Below, one piece after another: positions 42,488 to 54,508 of a stretch of DNA of 64,000 nucleotides. The stretch is from Kitasatospora fiedleri (GTDB taxonomy: Bacteria > Actinomycetota > Actinomycetes > Streptomycetales > Streptomycetaceae). The position numbers were made by a program, and so were the translations under genes. A model generated the notes under the pieces. That model had not been told where the DNA came from. It was given only the letters and a program-made list of their open reading frames with translations, and searched no databases. The stretch covers positions 5,416,001 through 5,480,000 of the forward strand of contig NZ_OX419519.1 of assembly GCF_948472415.1 (NCBI RefSeq). Reading direction: 5' to 3'. Positions within the stretch are counted from its first letter, which is position 1. Every line of letters begins with the position of its first letter.

Positions 42488-43698
42488 TGTATTCGCGCGG
42501 CTTCCCCGTCCTCTGGGCGTCCGTCACCATATCCAGCCTCGGCGACGGTATGCGCTTCGTCGCCCTCCCGCTGCTCGCCGTCGGGCTCACCGGCGACGCC
42601 CGGCTGATCGCCCTGGTCGCGCTGGCCGGCCAACTGCCCTCGCTGCTGCTCGCCCTCCCCGCCGGGGCCTGGGCCGACCGGCTCGACCGCCGCCGCATCC
42701 TCTTCTGGGCCGACGCCGCCCGCACCCTCGTGGTCGGCGCGCTGGCCGTCGCGGTCGCCGCCGGGACCGCCTGGATCGGCTGGCTGGTGCTGGCCGCGCT
42801 GCTGCTCGGCACCGGCGAGATCCTCTACAGCGCCGGCTGGTCCGGCATGGTCCCCACCCTGGTCCCGCCCGCCGAACGGGCCCGGGCCAACTCCCGGCTG
42901 CAGGCCAGCGCCCTGATCGCCGACACCCTGCTGGGCACCCCGCTCGGCGCGGTGCTGTTCGGGCTGGCCGCGGCGCTCCCGCTCGCCGTCGACACCCTCT
43001 CCTTCGCCGTCGCGGCCGCCCTGGTGCTCCTGCTGCGCGGAGACTTCCACCCCGGCCGGGCGGCGGACGCCACCGGGCGGGCCCCGCTGGGGAGTCAGGT
43101 CGCCGAAGCACTGCGCTGGCTGCGCGGCCGCCCCGTCCTGTTCCGGCTCTGCCTGGCCGGCGGCGTCTCGGGGGCGGTCTCCTCCGGGCTGATCGCCGTC
43201 CTGGTCCTCTACACCAGCCGCGCCCAGCACCTCGGCCCCACCGGATTCGCCCTGCTGGTCGCGGCCTTCGCCGTCGGCGGCCTGCTCGGCAGTGCCCTCA
43301 CCCCGCGGCTGCTGCACCGCTGGGGCGTCCGTACCACCATGGTCGCCGGTGTCCTCGGCTCGGCGACCTGCGCGCTGCTGGTGGCGCTCGCCCCCGCCTC
43401 CGAGATCGCGGCCCTCGGTGTCGCCGCCTACGGCCTCACCGAGTTTGCCTGGGCGATCGGCGGAGTGACCCTCCGTCAGGCCCAGATCCCCTCCCGCCTG
43501 CTGGGCCGGGTCTCCATGGCCTACCAGCTCGTCTTCAGCGCCGCGGGCGCGACGGGCGCGGCCCTCGCCGGCGTCCTCGCCCACCAGTGGGGCCCCCGCG
43601 CTCCCTACTTCGCCGGTGCCGCCCTGCTCCTGGCCGTCCCCCTGCTCCTCCCGGGCACCCGCCGCGAGGCGGCGGGCTGGGCGCTGGTGAGTGGCTGA
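42487..43698 (+). CDS. MFS transporter, probable efflux pump
   Basis: 403 residues with about 12 membrane segments. ATG 42487 (MYSRGFPVLW) coincides with the predicted transcription start; TTG 42481 is an alternative. Motif A appears as GAWADRLDRRRILFWAD between helices 2 and 3, and the N-terminus resembles the DHA/enterobactin-exporter-like group (ISSLGDGMRFVALPLL). Control by the divergent TetR protein is likely. Substrate unknown. Confidence 0.9.
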   Translation: MYSRGFPVLWASVTISSLGDGMRFVALPLLAVGLTGDARLIALVALAGQLPSLLLALPAGAWADRLDRRRILFWADAARTLVVGALAVAVAAGTAWIGWLVLAALLLGTGEILYSAGWSGMVPTLVPPAERARANSRLQASALIADTLLGTPLGAVLFGLAAALPLAVDTLSFAVAAALVLLLRGDFHPGRAADATGRAPLGSQVAEALRWLRGRPVLFRLCLAGGVSGAVSSGLIAVLVLYTSRAQHLGPTGFALLVAAFAVGGLLGSALTPRLLHRWGVRTTMVAGVLGSATCALLVALAPASEIAALGVAAYGLTEFAWAIGGVTLRQAQIPSRLLGRVSMAYQLVFSAAGATGAALAGVLAHQWGPRAPYFAGAALLLAVPLLLPGTRREAAGWALVSG

Positions 43699-43875
43699 GG
43701 AGATACGGCGGGGCGCGCATCCGGGGCCCGGGGAACGGCGGGGCCGTGCTGCTGGCGGCCGGAGCCCGTCGGAGGTCCGTGCTGCTGCGTGCAGTGAACG
43801 GAACCCGAAGCAGCGGCGCGCACCGGCAGCAGACCCGGGCTCGCCGTTCCCCGAGCCCCTGGCGGGGCGCTCTGC

Positions 43876-44154
43876 TTATGCGGCGGGCAGCTCGTCCAGG
43901 CCCTCCTGGACCAGCTTGGCGACGCGGTCGAGCGCGGCCTCGGCGCCGTCCGCGTCGGCGGCGAGGACGACGGTGTCGCCGCCGACCGCGCCGAGGGCGA
44001 GGAGGCCGAGCATGGAGCCGGCGTTGACCGGGGCGCCGCCCTCCTTGGCGATGGTCATCGGGACGCCGGTGGAGGTGACGGCCTTGACGAAGACGGAGGC
44101 GGGACGGGCGTGCAGGCCCTCGGCCCAACCGATGGTGACGCGGCGCTCAGCCAT
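43876..44154 (-). CDS. ptsH: HPr phosphocarrier protein of the PTS
   Basis: Carries phosphate from enzyme I to IIA proteins during sugar uptake. 92 residues; GLHARPAS holds the phospho-acceptor His15, and VNAGSMLGLL holds Ser47, the position of the regulatory serine in firmicutes; actinobacteria generally lack HPr kinase. ATG 44154 matches the streptomycete start MAERRV. It is a single-gene unit in the expected synteny position (between the M16 pair and the GNAT fusion). A DasR-type site lies 36 nt upstream, so N-acetylglucosamine metabolites probably control it. Confidence 0.97.
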   Translation of the reverse strand: MAERRVTIGWAEGLHARPASVFVKAVTSTGVPMTIAKEGGAPVNAGSMLGLLALGAVGGDTVVLAADADGAEAALDRVAKLVQEGLDELPAA

Positions 44155-44189
44155 GAGAGGTGCCTTTCACGTGGTGCAGGGTGGTGCAG

Positions 44190-44205
44190 TGTTGTCTAGA
44201 CCAGT
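44190..44205. promoter_or_regulatory. DasR-responsive element (dre) upstream of ptsH
   Basis: TGTTGTCTAGACCAGT differs by only three bases from the DasR palindrome AGTGGTCTAGACCACT, with the central GTCTAGACCA intact. ptsH is an established DasR target in S. coelicolor. Two GTGGTGCAG repeats lie beside it at 44171-44189. Confidence 0.85.
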
Positions 44206-44322
44206 GTTGCACGGTCGGGCACTGCGGGCCCGTCGGCGCGGGGGCGCGGCGACGGCACGGCCAGCGTGCCGCGCCCGGCACGCCTGGCGCCATCAGGCTC
44301 GCCGACGACTACGCTGGCGGGC

Positions 44323-47097
<2,775 letters not shown>

Positions 47098-47208
47098 CCT
47101 TGCGTGGTTGCCCGCTCGGCAGGACCGGGTGACCCCCGGCACCGCGAAGGCCGGGCGACCCGGCGCAGTGCCACCCGCCGCAGTGGCGGGACATGCCAGG
47201 ATGGAGAT

Positions 47209-47793
47209 ATGGCGAAGACCGGTACCACCACGCAGGACCTGCGGTCCGCGATCGAGCGCAGCGGCTACTACCCGGCGCTGGTCTCCGAGGCGGTGGAGTC
47301 CGCGGTGGGCCCCGAGCCGATCAGCTCGTACCTGGTGCACCAGGAGACCACCTTCGACGCCAACGAGGTCCGCCGGCACGTCACCGTGCTGGTGCTCACC
47401 CCGTCCCGCTTCGTGGTCAGCCACACCGACGAGCAGAACGGCGACGCGGCCACCCCCGTCCCGTACGCCACCACCTCCACCGAGACGGTCCGACTGGACC
47501 GGATCACCTCCGTGGTGGTCAGCCGCATGGTCGCCAACCCCGAGACGTACACCCCCGGCACCCCGCCGCGCGAGGTCGTCCTCACCATCGGCTGGGGCGC
47601 CGTGCAGCGCCTCGACCTGGAGCCGGCCGGCTGCTCCGACCCCAACTGCGAGGCGGACCACGGCTACACCGGCTCCGCCACCGCCGACGACCTGTCGCTG
47701 CGGGTCAGCGAGGCCGGGGACGGGCCGGAGACGGTCGCCCAGGCGCTGGTGTTCGCCCGGGCGCTGTCCGAGGCGACCGTGGCCAACGGCTGA
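47209..47793 (+). CDS. DUF5998 family protein
   Basis: 194 residues, starting at ATG 47209 (MAKTGTTTQDLRSAIERSGYYPALV). The sequence is soluble and beta-rich, with VTVLVLTPSRFVVSHTDEQ and a CSDPNCEADHGYTGS stretch whose two Cys and His could bind a metal. The family is conserved in actinobacteria without a known function. The next gene starts 7 nt after its stop, suggesting an operon with the phosphodiesterase, and possibly with the GNAT fusion upstream. Confidence 0.88.
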   Translation: MAKTGTTTQDLRSAIERSGYYPALVSEAVESAVGPEPISSYLVHQETTFDANEVRRHVTVLVLTPSRFVVSHTDEQNGDAATPVPYATTSTETVRLDRITSVVVSRMVANPETYTPGTPPREVVLTIGWGAVQRLDLEPAGCSDPNCEADHGYTGSATADDLSLRVSEAGDGPETVAQALVFARALSEATVANG

Positions 47794-47800
47794 GCCTGGC

Positions 47801-48958
47801 ATGCACCACGAGGACCACTACGACCTGCTCGACCCGGCCGCCGCCCCCGTCCCGCGCTACGGCAGCGCCGCGCTCTCCGACCTGCTGCCCACGCTCGCGG
47901 CGGGCCTCGGCGTGCCCGGCTACCGGCCCGTGCTGCCGCTGGAGCCGGCCGACCGGGTCTGCGTGTTCCTGGTCGACGGCCTCGGCTGGGAGCTGATCCG
48001 GGCCAACCCCGACTGGGCGCCGTTCCTCACCTCGCTGACCGCCGGGCGCACCCCGATCACCGCCGGGTTCCCGTCCACCACCGCCACCTCGCTGGCCTCG
48101 GTCGGCACCGGCCTGCCGCCCGGACAGCACGGCCTGGCCGGGTACACGGTGGCGATCCCCGACAGCGGGCGGCTGATGAACCAGCTGCGCTGGACCCCGC
48201 CGGTCGACCCGCACGCCTGGCAGCCCTACCCCACCGTCTTCGAGCGGGCGCACCGGGCCGGGGTGGCCACCGCCCAGGTCTCCTCCCCGCTGTTCGCCAC
48301 CACCCCGCTCACCCAGGTCGCGCTCTCCGGCGGCACCTTCCTCGGCCGCACCACCGGCGAGGAGCGGATGGACCGGGCCGCCGCCTGGCTGGCCGAGCAC
48401 GACCGCGCCCTGGTCTACACGTACCTCAGCGAACTCGACGCCGCCGGGCACCGGTACGGCGTCGCCTCCGACGAGTGGCGGCTCACCCTGTTCGCGGTCG
48501 ACCGCCTCGCCCGCCGCCTCGCCGAGCAGCTCCCGCCGCGCTCCGCGCTGTACGTCACCGCCGACCACGGCATGATCGACATCGCCCCCGAGGACCGGAT
48601 CGACTTCGACGAGGACTGGGAGCTCTCGGCCGGCGTCGCCCTGCTCGGCGGCGAGGGCCGGGCCCGCCACGTCTACGCCCACCCCGGCGCCGCCGCCGAC
48701 GTGCACGCCGTGTGGAGCGAGGTGCTCGGCGAGCAGATGTGGGTGGCCACCCGCGAACAGGCCGTCGCCGCGGGCTGGTTCGGCCCCTCGGTGGACGAGC
48801 GGGTGCTGCCCCGGATCGGCGACGTGGTCGCCGCCGCCCGCGACGACATCGCCGTCATCGCCACCCGCAGCGAACCCGGCGAGTCCCAGATGGTCGGCCT
48901 GCACGGCTCGATGACCCCCGTCGAGCAGCTCGTCCCGCTGCTCGAAGTCCGAAGCTGA
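47801..48958 (+). CDS. Alkaline phosphatase superfamily phosphodiesterase/nucleotide pyrophosphatase
   Basis: 385 residues. VCVFLVDGLGWELI gives the first metal Asp. GFPSTTATSLASVGTG carries the Thr nucleophile expected for the nucleotide pyrophosphatase/phosphodiesterase group. YLSELDAAGHRYG and VTADHGMIDI give the remaining metal ligands. No signal peptide is seen, so it is probably cytoplasmic. ATG 47801 lies 7 nt after the DUF5998 stop. Likely hydrolyses a phosphodiester or pyrophosphate bond; the substrate is unknown. Confidence 0.9.
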   Translation: MHHEDHYDLLDPAAAPVPRYGSAALSDLLPTLAAGLGVPGYRPVLPLEPADRVCVFLVDGLGWELIRANPDWAPFLTSLTAGRTPITAGFPSTTATSLASVGTGLPPGQHGLAGYTVAIPDSGRLMNQLRWTPPVDPHAWQPYPTVFERAHRAGVATAQVSSPLFATTPLTQVALSGGTFLGRTTGEERMDRAAAWLAEHDRALVYTYLSELDAAGHRYGVASDEWRLTLFAVDRLARRLAEQLPPRSALYVTADHGMIDIAPEDRIDFDEDWELSAGVALLGGEGRARHVYAHPGAAADVHAVWSEVLGEQMWVATREQAVAAGWFGPSVDERVLPRIGDVVAAARDDIAVIATRSEPGESQMVGLHGSMTPVEQLVPLLEVRS

Positions 48959-49027
48959 GTCCCGCTGAGCCCCCGCTGACCTCCCCGTCCGACCTGTTCG
49001 ACCTGTCCGAAAGGCTGACGCTCCGCC

Positions 49028-49675
49028 ATGGCTGAATTGGTGTTCTTCTCGGGCACGATGGACTGCGGCAAGTCCACGCTGGCCCTCCAGATGGACCACA
49101 ACCACGCCGCCCGCGGCCGCCAGGGCATCATCTTCACCCGCCACGACCGGGCCGGCGCCGCCACCATCTCCAGCCGCCTCGGCCTGCGCGCCGACGCCGT
49201 CGAGGTCGGCGACCTCTTCGACTTCCAGGCGTACGTCGTCCACCTGCTCTCGGCGGGCGGCAAGGTCGACTACCTGATCTGCGACGAGGCGCAGTTCTTC
49301 TCCGCCGGACAGATCGACCAACTCGCCCGCATCGTGGACGAGTTGGGCATCGACGTGTTCACCTTCGGGATCACCACCGACTTCCGCACCAGGCTCTTCC
49401 CCGGCTCCCAGCGCCTGATCGAACTCGCCGACCGGGTCGAGGTCCTCCAGGTCGAGGCCCTGTGCTGGTGCGGCGCCCGCGCCACCCACAACGCCCGCAC
49501 CGTCGGCGGCGTCATGGTGGTCGAGGGGGCCCAGGTGGTGGTCGGGGACGTCGCCGTCAACGAGGACGAGATCGGGTACGAGGTGCTCTGCCGCCGCCAC
49601 CACCGCCGCCGCCTCACCGCCGCCACCGCCCGCGCCGCCGTCCTCTCCCCGGACGTCCTCCCCTTCGAGGGCTGA
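49028..49675 (+). CDS. tdk: Thymidine kinase (type II)
   Basis: Phosphorylates thymidine to dTMP in the salvage pathway. 215 residues. Walker A GTMDCGKST at residues 9-17, DEAQFF as the Walker B/active-site Glu region, and the substrate lasso near GGVMVVEGAQVVVGD. A structural zinc site is suggested by CWCGARATHNAR and a later CRRHHRRR. ATG 49028 follows the phosphodiesterase gene by ~70 nt on the same strand. Confidence 0.95.
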   Translation: MAELVFFSGTMDCGKSTLALQMDHNHAARGRQGIIFTRHDRAGAATISSRLGLRADAVEVGDLFDFQAYVVHLLSAGGKVDYLICDEAQFFSAGQIDQLARIVDELGIDVFTFGITTDFRTRLFPGSQRLIELADRVEVLQVEALCWCGARATHNARTVGGVMVVEGAQVVVGDVAVNEDEIGYEVLCRRHHRRRLTAATARAAVLSPDVLPFEG

Positions 49676-49684
49676 CCAGCCCGT

Positions 49685-49715
49685 CGGACCGCCTCCCCGC
49701 CGGACCGCCTCCCCG
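49685..49715 (+). repeat. Short direct repeat after tdk
   Basis: CGGACCGCCTCCCCG occurs at 49685-49699 and 49701-49715, a 16-nt period. No function is apparent. Confidence 0.8.
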
Positions 49716-49788
49716 TCGGATCGTTTCCCCGGGTGACGCGATCGCCGGGGCCGCCCCGCGCACCGCGCCCGCGCGCCACAATGACGGC

Positions 49789-50615
49789 ATGACCTCGCCC
49801 CTGATCACCGTCGCCGAACTCGCCGCCGCGCTCGGCTCGGACCGGCCGCCCGTTCTGCTCGACGTCCGCTGGGCGCTCGGCGGCCCGCCCGGAGCCGAGG
49901 AGTACGCCGCGGGCCACCTGCCCGGCGCGCACTACGTCGACCTCGACCGCGAACTCGCCGACCCGCCCGGCCCGGCCGGCCGCCACCCGCTGCCCGACCC
50001 CGACCGCCTCGCCACCGCGCTGCGCCGGGCCGGCGTCACCGCCGACCGCCCGGTCGTCGCCTACGACGCCGGGCCCGCGCTCTCCGCCGCCCGCGCCTGG
50101 TGGCTGCTGCGCTGGGCCGGCCACCCCGACGTCCGGGTCCTCGACGGCGGCCTCGCCGCCTGGACCGCCGCCGGCCACCCGCTCACCACCGACACCCCGC
50201 CCCCGGCGACGGCGACTTCAAGGTCGACCCCGGCCACCTGCCCACCGTCGACGCGGCCGGCGCGGCCGAACTCGCCCGCACCGGACTGCTCCTCGACGCC
50301 CGGGCCGGCGAGCGCTACCGCGGCGAGACCGAACCCGTCGACCCCCGGGCCGGCCACATCCCCGGCGCCACCTCCGCGCCCACCGGCGAGAACCTCGCCC
50401 CCGACGGCCGCTTCCTCCCGCCGGCCGCGCTGGCGGCCCGCTTCGCCGCGCTCCACCTCACCGACCCCGCCCGCACCGCCGTCTACTGCGGCTCCGGCGT
50501 CACCGCCGCCCACCAGCTGCTCGCCCTCACCCTGGCCGGGCAGGACGGCGTGGCCCTCTACCCGGGCTCGTGGAGCGAGTGGTCCGCGAACCCGGACAAC
50601 CCCGTCGAGGTCTGA
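49789..50615 (+). CDS. Thiosulfate/mercaptopyruvate sulfurtransferase (rhodanese), apparent frameshift
   Basis: Transfers sulfane sulfur to cyanide or thiol acceptors. It has two rhodanese domains, 275 residues if a C is restored in the run at 50200-50204 between them. Domain 1 (from ATG 49789): LLDVRWALGG, AGHLPGAHYVDLDREL, DAGPALSAARAWWLLRWAGH and VLDGGLAAWTAAGHPLT. Domain 2 continues one frame back from GDFKVDPGHLP to LLLDARAGERYRGETEP and VYCGSGVTAAHQ, where Cys is the catalytic persulfide carrier. Without the missing C the active-site half is lost. CCACAATG at 49776-49783 may be a -10 element. Confidence 0.88.
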
Positions 50616-50651
50616 GCGGGAAGACACGTCCTCGAAGGGGGCGGGGTACGG

Positions 50652-50680
50652 CAGGGGCCCGGGCTGTGCCCGGGCCCCTG
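50652..50680. terminator. Bidirectional terminator between sulfurtransferase and sepH
   Basis: Perfect 13-bp stem (50652-50664 with 50668-50680) with a TGT loop, between converging stops. Confidence 0.9.
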
Positions 50681-50696
50681 TGGACGCGCCGTTCGG

Positions 50697-51749
50697 TTAC
50701 TCGGGCTTCTTGCGGCGCGAGCCGAAGACGATCTCGTCCCAGCTCGGCACCGTCGCCCGGCGCCCGGGGCGGACGCCGTCGGCCTCGGCCTGGCGGTCGG
50801 TGGTGCCGACCAGGCGGTCCCGGTGCGGGGCGACGGAGCGCGGCATCAGGATGTCCGCGTACGCGGAGCCCGCGCCGACGCTGGCGGCGGGGGCCGCCGT
50901 CTCCTCGATCTCCTCGGGCTCCTCGGTGACCGCGGTCTCCACGCTCGGGCCGACCGGGGTGAGGTCGCCGCGGTAGGAGGGCACCACGTCCAGCAGGCTG
51001 GTCAGCGAGTCCCGTTCGGGCACGGCGGCGGTGGCGGCGGAGGCCGCCGCCTCGCGGGCCTCGCGGACCTGCATGATGCGGTCGGCGGAGGGCCGCTCGA
51101 TCATCGGGCGGGCCGGGCGGTCCTGGGGGAGCCGGGCGATCCGCGGGATGAACGGGAAGACCGAGTCCTCCTCGCGCTCGACGTTCTCGCCGATCAGCGC
51201 GCGGGCCTCGTCGTCGTTGGGCTGGACCAGCCGCCGGGGCGGGTCGTAGGACCAGGCGGCGCGCCGGTGCTCGCCCTCGGCGCGGTACCAGAGGACGACC
51301 TCCCAGGTGCCGTCGTCGCGGCGCCAGGAGTCCCAGCGCTCGGTGTCCTTCTCGGCGCCGCGCAGCGCGAGGCGCTCGGCGACGGCCTCGCCGAGCTGCG
51401 GCCCGGTGGACTCGCCGTGCCGGCGGATCGCCGTCTTGCGGGCCCGCTCGGCCATGAAGGCGCGCTCGGCGAGCACCGGGCCCTCGAAGCGGCGGACGCG
51501 CTCCACCGAGATGCCGGCGGCCTGGGCGACCTCCTCGGCGGAGGCACCGGCTCGTATCCGCGCCTGGATGTCGCGGGGGCGGAGGTGGCTCTCCACCTCG
51601 ATCTCGATCTGGCCGAGCCGCGGGCGGTCACCCCGGACGGCGGCGCGCAGCCGCTCGTCGATCGGCAGGGTGTACTCCGTGCTGTCGGCAGCCTTGAGCA
51701 CCAGCCGTGTGCCGTCGTTGCTGACGGCCACGACGCGCAGTTCGGGCAC
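50697..51749 (-). CDS. sepH: SepH, cell-division regulator (DUF3071)
   Basis: FtsZ-binding division protein of actinobacteria that promotes Z-ring assembly. 350 residues from GTG 51749 (VPELRVVAVSNDGTRLVLKA), with GGGAGG upstream. The N-terminal DUF3071 domain spans ~1-170: EIEVESHLRPRDIQARIRAGASAEEVAQAAG includes a helix-turn-helix-like motif. The middle is disordered and acidic. The C-terminus ends PSWDEIVFGSRRKKPE, the conserved C-terminal motif of the family. Position near tdk and the sulfurtransferase agrees with streptomycete synteny as I recall it. Confidence 0.93.
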   Translation of the reverse strand: MPELRVVAVSNDGTRLVLKAADSTEYTLPIDERLRAAVRGDRPRLGQIEIEVESHLRPRDIQARIRAGASAEEVAQAAGISVERVRRFEGPVLAERAFMAERARKTAIRRHGESTGPQLGEAVAERLALRGAEKDTERWDSWRRDDGTWEVVLWYRAEGEHRRAAWSYDPPRRLVQPNDDEARALIGENVEREEDSVFPFIPRIARLPQDRPARPMIERPSADRIMQVREAREAAASAATAAVPERDSLTSLLDVVPSYRGDLTPVGPSVETAVTEEPEEIEETAAPAASVGAGSAYADILMPRSVAPHRDRLVGTTDRQAEADGVRPGRRATVPSWDEIVFGSRRKKPE

Positions 51750-52219
51750 GGTTACCTCCCGGGTGGTGCCTGCCGACGTCACCTGCGTCGCTGCTCCCGT
51801 ACTGAGTGTGGCCTGCCCGCTGGCGAGTGGCCACAACCTTGCAGAGTTACCCGGCGTGTCGGGCTTTCGCCCGGGCGCGCCGCTGTGGCACGGTTGCCTG
51901 TTTGCCACGTCGACGGTCGACATCGCACCCGGGCGCCCGGTCCGTCGTCTGACGGGTCGTAGACAGCGGGTCCGAAGGCTCAGGCTCCACGAACAGTACT
52001 CCATTCGTGGCATCCGAAGGGGCGGCTCGCCGCTCAAGTCTCCCGCGAATCACCGGAATCTCAAGAGTGGCCACCCCATTGACCCACCGGCGATCAACGG
52101 ACGGTGATCATCTTCACATATATCGACCGGGGAGAACCGGATTTTCGACCCTTGTGTCCTTCTTTGGGCAAGATGGAGAGACTTGTTCAAAATTCCGACA
52201 CGCCGACCGAGGGACAGGG
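51750..52219. other. Divergent region between sepH and a membrane protein gene
   Basis: 470 nt without a supported gene. 51820-51900 and especially 52095-52200 are less GC-rich (CATATATCG, TTCAAAATTCC) and probably hold the two promoters. No clear -35/-10 pair with good spacing was found. A longer frame open upstream of SepH reads as non-coding. Confidence 0.5.
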
Positions 52220-53025
52220 ATGCCGCACCAGAGCCAGCAGTTCGCGCACGGACCGGCCGGGGCGGAGGAGAAGGCGGAGCGCAGACGGCTCGACCTGACG
52301 ACCGCTCAGGTGGCCGCGAGCGCCCTGGCCGCGGTGGTCGGCGCGGTACTCGCCTCGGAACTCGGAGTGTACGGAACGATACTCGGTGCGGCCGTCGTCT
52401 CGGTGGGGGCGACCGTCGGAAGCGCGCTCTTCCAGCACCTGTTCAAACGCACCGGGGAACAACTGCGCAACGCGGTGGAACGGGGTGCCGAATCCGCCCC
52501 CGCCGTGCACCCGGCACCCGCGCCGCCGGGCGGAATCAGCCCGGACTGGAACGCCCCCCGGGTGCTGCGCGCGAAACGCCGCTGGACCTGGAAGTCGTAC
52601 ACGGCGGTCTCCGCGCTGGTGTTCGTGCTCGCCATGGTGCCGGTCGTCGCGGTGGAACTCGCGGCCGGGAAGCCGATGCACGACATCACCACCGGGCAGG
52701 ACGGCGGCGGCACCTCGTTCAACCCCTCGCGGCCGTCCGGCGACCGGCAGCAGCCGCCGACCCCGCGGACACCCCGTCCACCGGGCCGTCCGACCTCCCC
52801 TCCGGCCGGTCCTCCCCCACCCCCTCGGCGACGCCGAGCGGTTCGGCCGGGCCGTCCGGGGCGGCGTCGGGCTCGCCCTCCGGGGCCGCGTCCGTCCCGC
52901 CCGCGCCGAGCGGCACGCCCTCCGGCGGGGCCTCGGACGGCGGGGGCCGGGACGGTGGGGACCCGGGCGGCGGGGCGGCGCCGCCGACCGCCACCCCGGG
53001 CGGGACGGCCGAACCGACCGGCTGA
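52220..53025 (+). CDS. Membrane protein with Ser/Pro/Gly-rich tail, probable frameshift
   Basis: ATG 52220 (MPHQSQQFAHGPAGAEE). Two membrane helices: residues ~38-75 (AALAAVVGAVLASELGVYGTILGAAV) and ~130-150 (YTAVSALVFVLAMVPVVAVELAAG). After GGTSFNPSRPSGD the uninterrupted frame becomes Arg/Pro-only, unlike protein. One base back it reads DTPSTGPSDLPSGRSSPTPS and onward, a Ser/Thr/Pro/Gly tail typical of such proteins, ending at 53025 (268 residues). A missing C near 52761-52764 would explain this. The exact site is less certain than for hrdB. Probably an inner-membrane protein with an extracellular disordered tail; function unknown. Confidence 0.7.
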
Positions 53026-53056
53026 CGACTGACGACTGACGGCGGACGCGGCCGGG

Positions 53057-54358
53057 TCAGGCGCCCAGCACCCGGCGCAGGTAGGCGTTGGCGAACCGGC
53101 GCTCCGGGTCGACCTTGTCGCGCAGCGCCGTGAAGTCGCCGAAGTGCGGGTAGACGGTCGACAGGTACTCGGCGTCCCGGGTGTGCAGCTTGCCCCAGTG
53201 CGGGCGCCCCCGGTGGGCGGTCATCAGCTTCTCCACCTCGGTGAAGTAGGAGAGTTCGCGGGTGCCCCGGTACAGGTGGACGGCGATGTACACGCTGTCC
53301 CGCCCGTTCGCGGTGGAGAGCCACAGGTCGTCGGCCGGGGCCACCCGCACCTCCACCGGGAAGCTGATCCGCCAGTCGGAGCGCTCCACCAGCGCCTTCA
53401 GCTCGCGCAGCACCTCGGTGGCCGCCTCGCGCGGCACCGCGTACTCCATCTCGATGAAGCGGACCTTGCGCGGGCTGGTGTACACCTTGTACGCCTCGTC
53501 GGTGAACCGGCGCTCGGACCAGGCCCGGCTGGCGATCTTGGCTATCGTCGGGATCGCCCCGGGGAAGGCGCGGCCCACCCGGCAGGCGCCCTCCCAGACC
53601 GTGTTCGACACGAAGTCGTCGTCCAGCCAGGCCTTGAAGGCGGGCAGCGGCGCGGCCGGGCCCTGGCTGCGGTTGTTCCGCTTGGTCGAGCAGCGGTCGG
53701 TGTGCGGGAACCAGTAGAACTCGAAGTGCTCGTTCACCGCCGTCAGGTCGTCGAAGGAGCCCAGCACCTCGTCGAAGCCCATCGGCTGCTCGTGCGCGGA
53801 GAGCAGGAACATCGGCTCCACCGCGAAGGTCAGCGCGCTCACCACGCCCAGCGCGCCCAGGCCCAGCCGCGCGCCCTGGAACAGCTCCGCGTCCTCGGTC
53901 GCCGAGCAGGTCCGCACCGAGCCGTCGGCGAGGACGATCTCGACCTCGGTGACCTGGGCCGCGAGCGAGCCGGAGTCGCGGCCGGTGCCGTGGGTGCCGG
54001 TGCTGGTCGCGCCCGCGACCGTCTGCACCTCGATGTCGCCCATGTTCGTCAGCGAGAGGCCGGCGGCCGCCAGCAGCCGGTTCAGCCGGTGCAGCGGCAG
54101 GCCGGACTCGACGGTGACCGTCCCGGCCGCCCGGTCGAGCCCGCGGACGGCGGTCAGCCGGTCCGGCCGGACCAGGACGGCGTCCCCGGCGGCGGCGATC
54201 GCGGTGAACGAGTGTCCGGCCCCGACCGCCTTCACCGGCAGCCCGGCCCGCCCGGCCGCGACCACCGCCGCCGAGAGCTCCTCGACCGACCCCGGCGCCA
54301 CCACCCGCGCGGGCCGCGCGCTCTGGTTCCCCGCCCAGTTCCGCCAGACCTCGGTCAT
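53057..54358 (-). CDS. FAD-dependent sugar-lactone oxidase (D-arabinono-1,4-lactone oxidase family)
   Basis: 433 residues. FAD_binding_4 domain at the N-terminus: NWAGNQSARPARVVAPGSVEEL, VGAGHSFTAIA (His in the flavin-linking position of the VAO family) and TNMGDIEVQTVAGATSTGTHGTG. The C-terminal ALO domain has HFEFYWFPHTD, EMEYAVPREAA and PHWGKLH near the end. It oxidises an aldono-lactone or alditol with O2, giving H2O2; the exact substrate is unknown. It stands alone and converges with the membrane protein gene. Confidence 0.9.
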   Translation of the reverse strand: MTEVWRNWAGNQSARPARVVAPGSVEELSAAVVAAGRAGLPVKAVGAGHSFTAIAAAGDAVLVRPDRLTAVRGLDRAAGTVTVESGLPLHRLNRLLAAAGLSLTNMGDIEVQTVAGATSTGTHGTGRDSGSLAAQVTEVEIVLADGSVRTCSATEDAELFQGARLGLGALGVVSALTFAVEPMFLLSAHEQPMGFDEVLGSFDDLTAVNEHFEFYWFPHTDRCSTKRNNRSQGPAAPLPAFKAWLDDDFVSNTVWEGACRVGRAFPGAIPTIAKIASRAWSERRFTDEAYKVYTSPRKVRFIEMEYAVPREAATEVLRELKALVERSDWRISFPVEVRVAPADDLWLSTANGRDSVYIAVHLYRGTRELSYFTEVEKLMTAHRGRPHWGKLHTRDAEYLSTVYPHFGDFTALRDKVDPERRFANAYLRRVLGA

Positions 54359-54508
54359 CTCCAGAGCCTCCCGCTCGCGCGTGTCCTACCTTCCGGTTCT
54401 ACCGGTGGGTACGGGGAGCGTAGTCACCAGGATCGCGCAGGTCTACGGTTCGACGGGAGCGGACCGACCGCCCGCCGGACCCGCCCGTCCGCCGGGGCCG
54501 GACCGGGC

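Noticed and set aside
40261..43584. Very long open frame on the minus strand across rtcB and neighbouring genes
   Set aside because: It is opposite well-supported genes, its translation is Arg/Gly/Pro/Val-biased with no domain, and long antisense frames are expected in DNA of this GC content.
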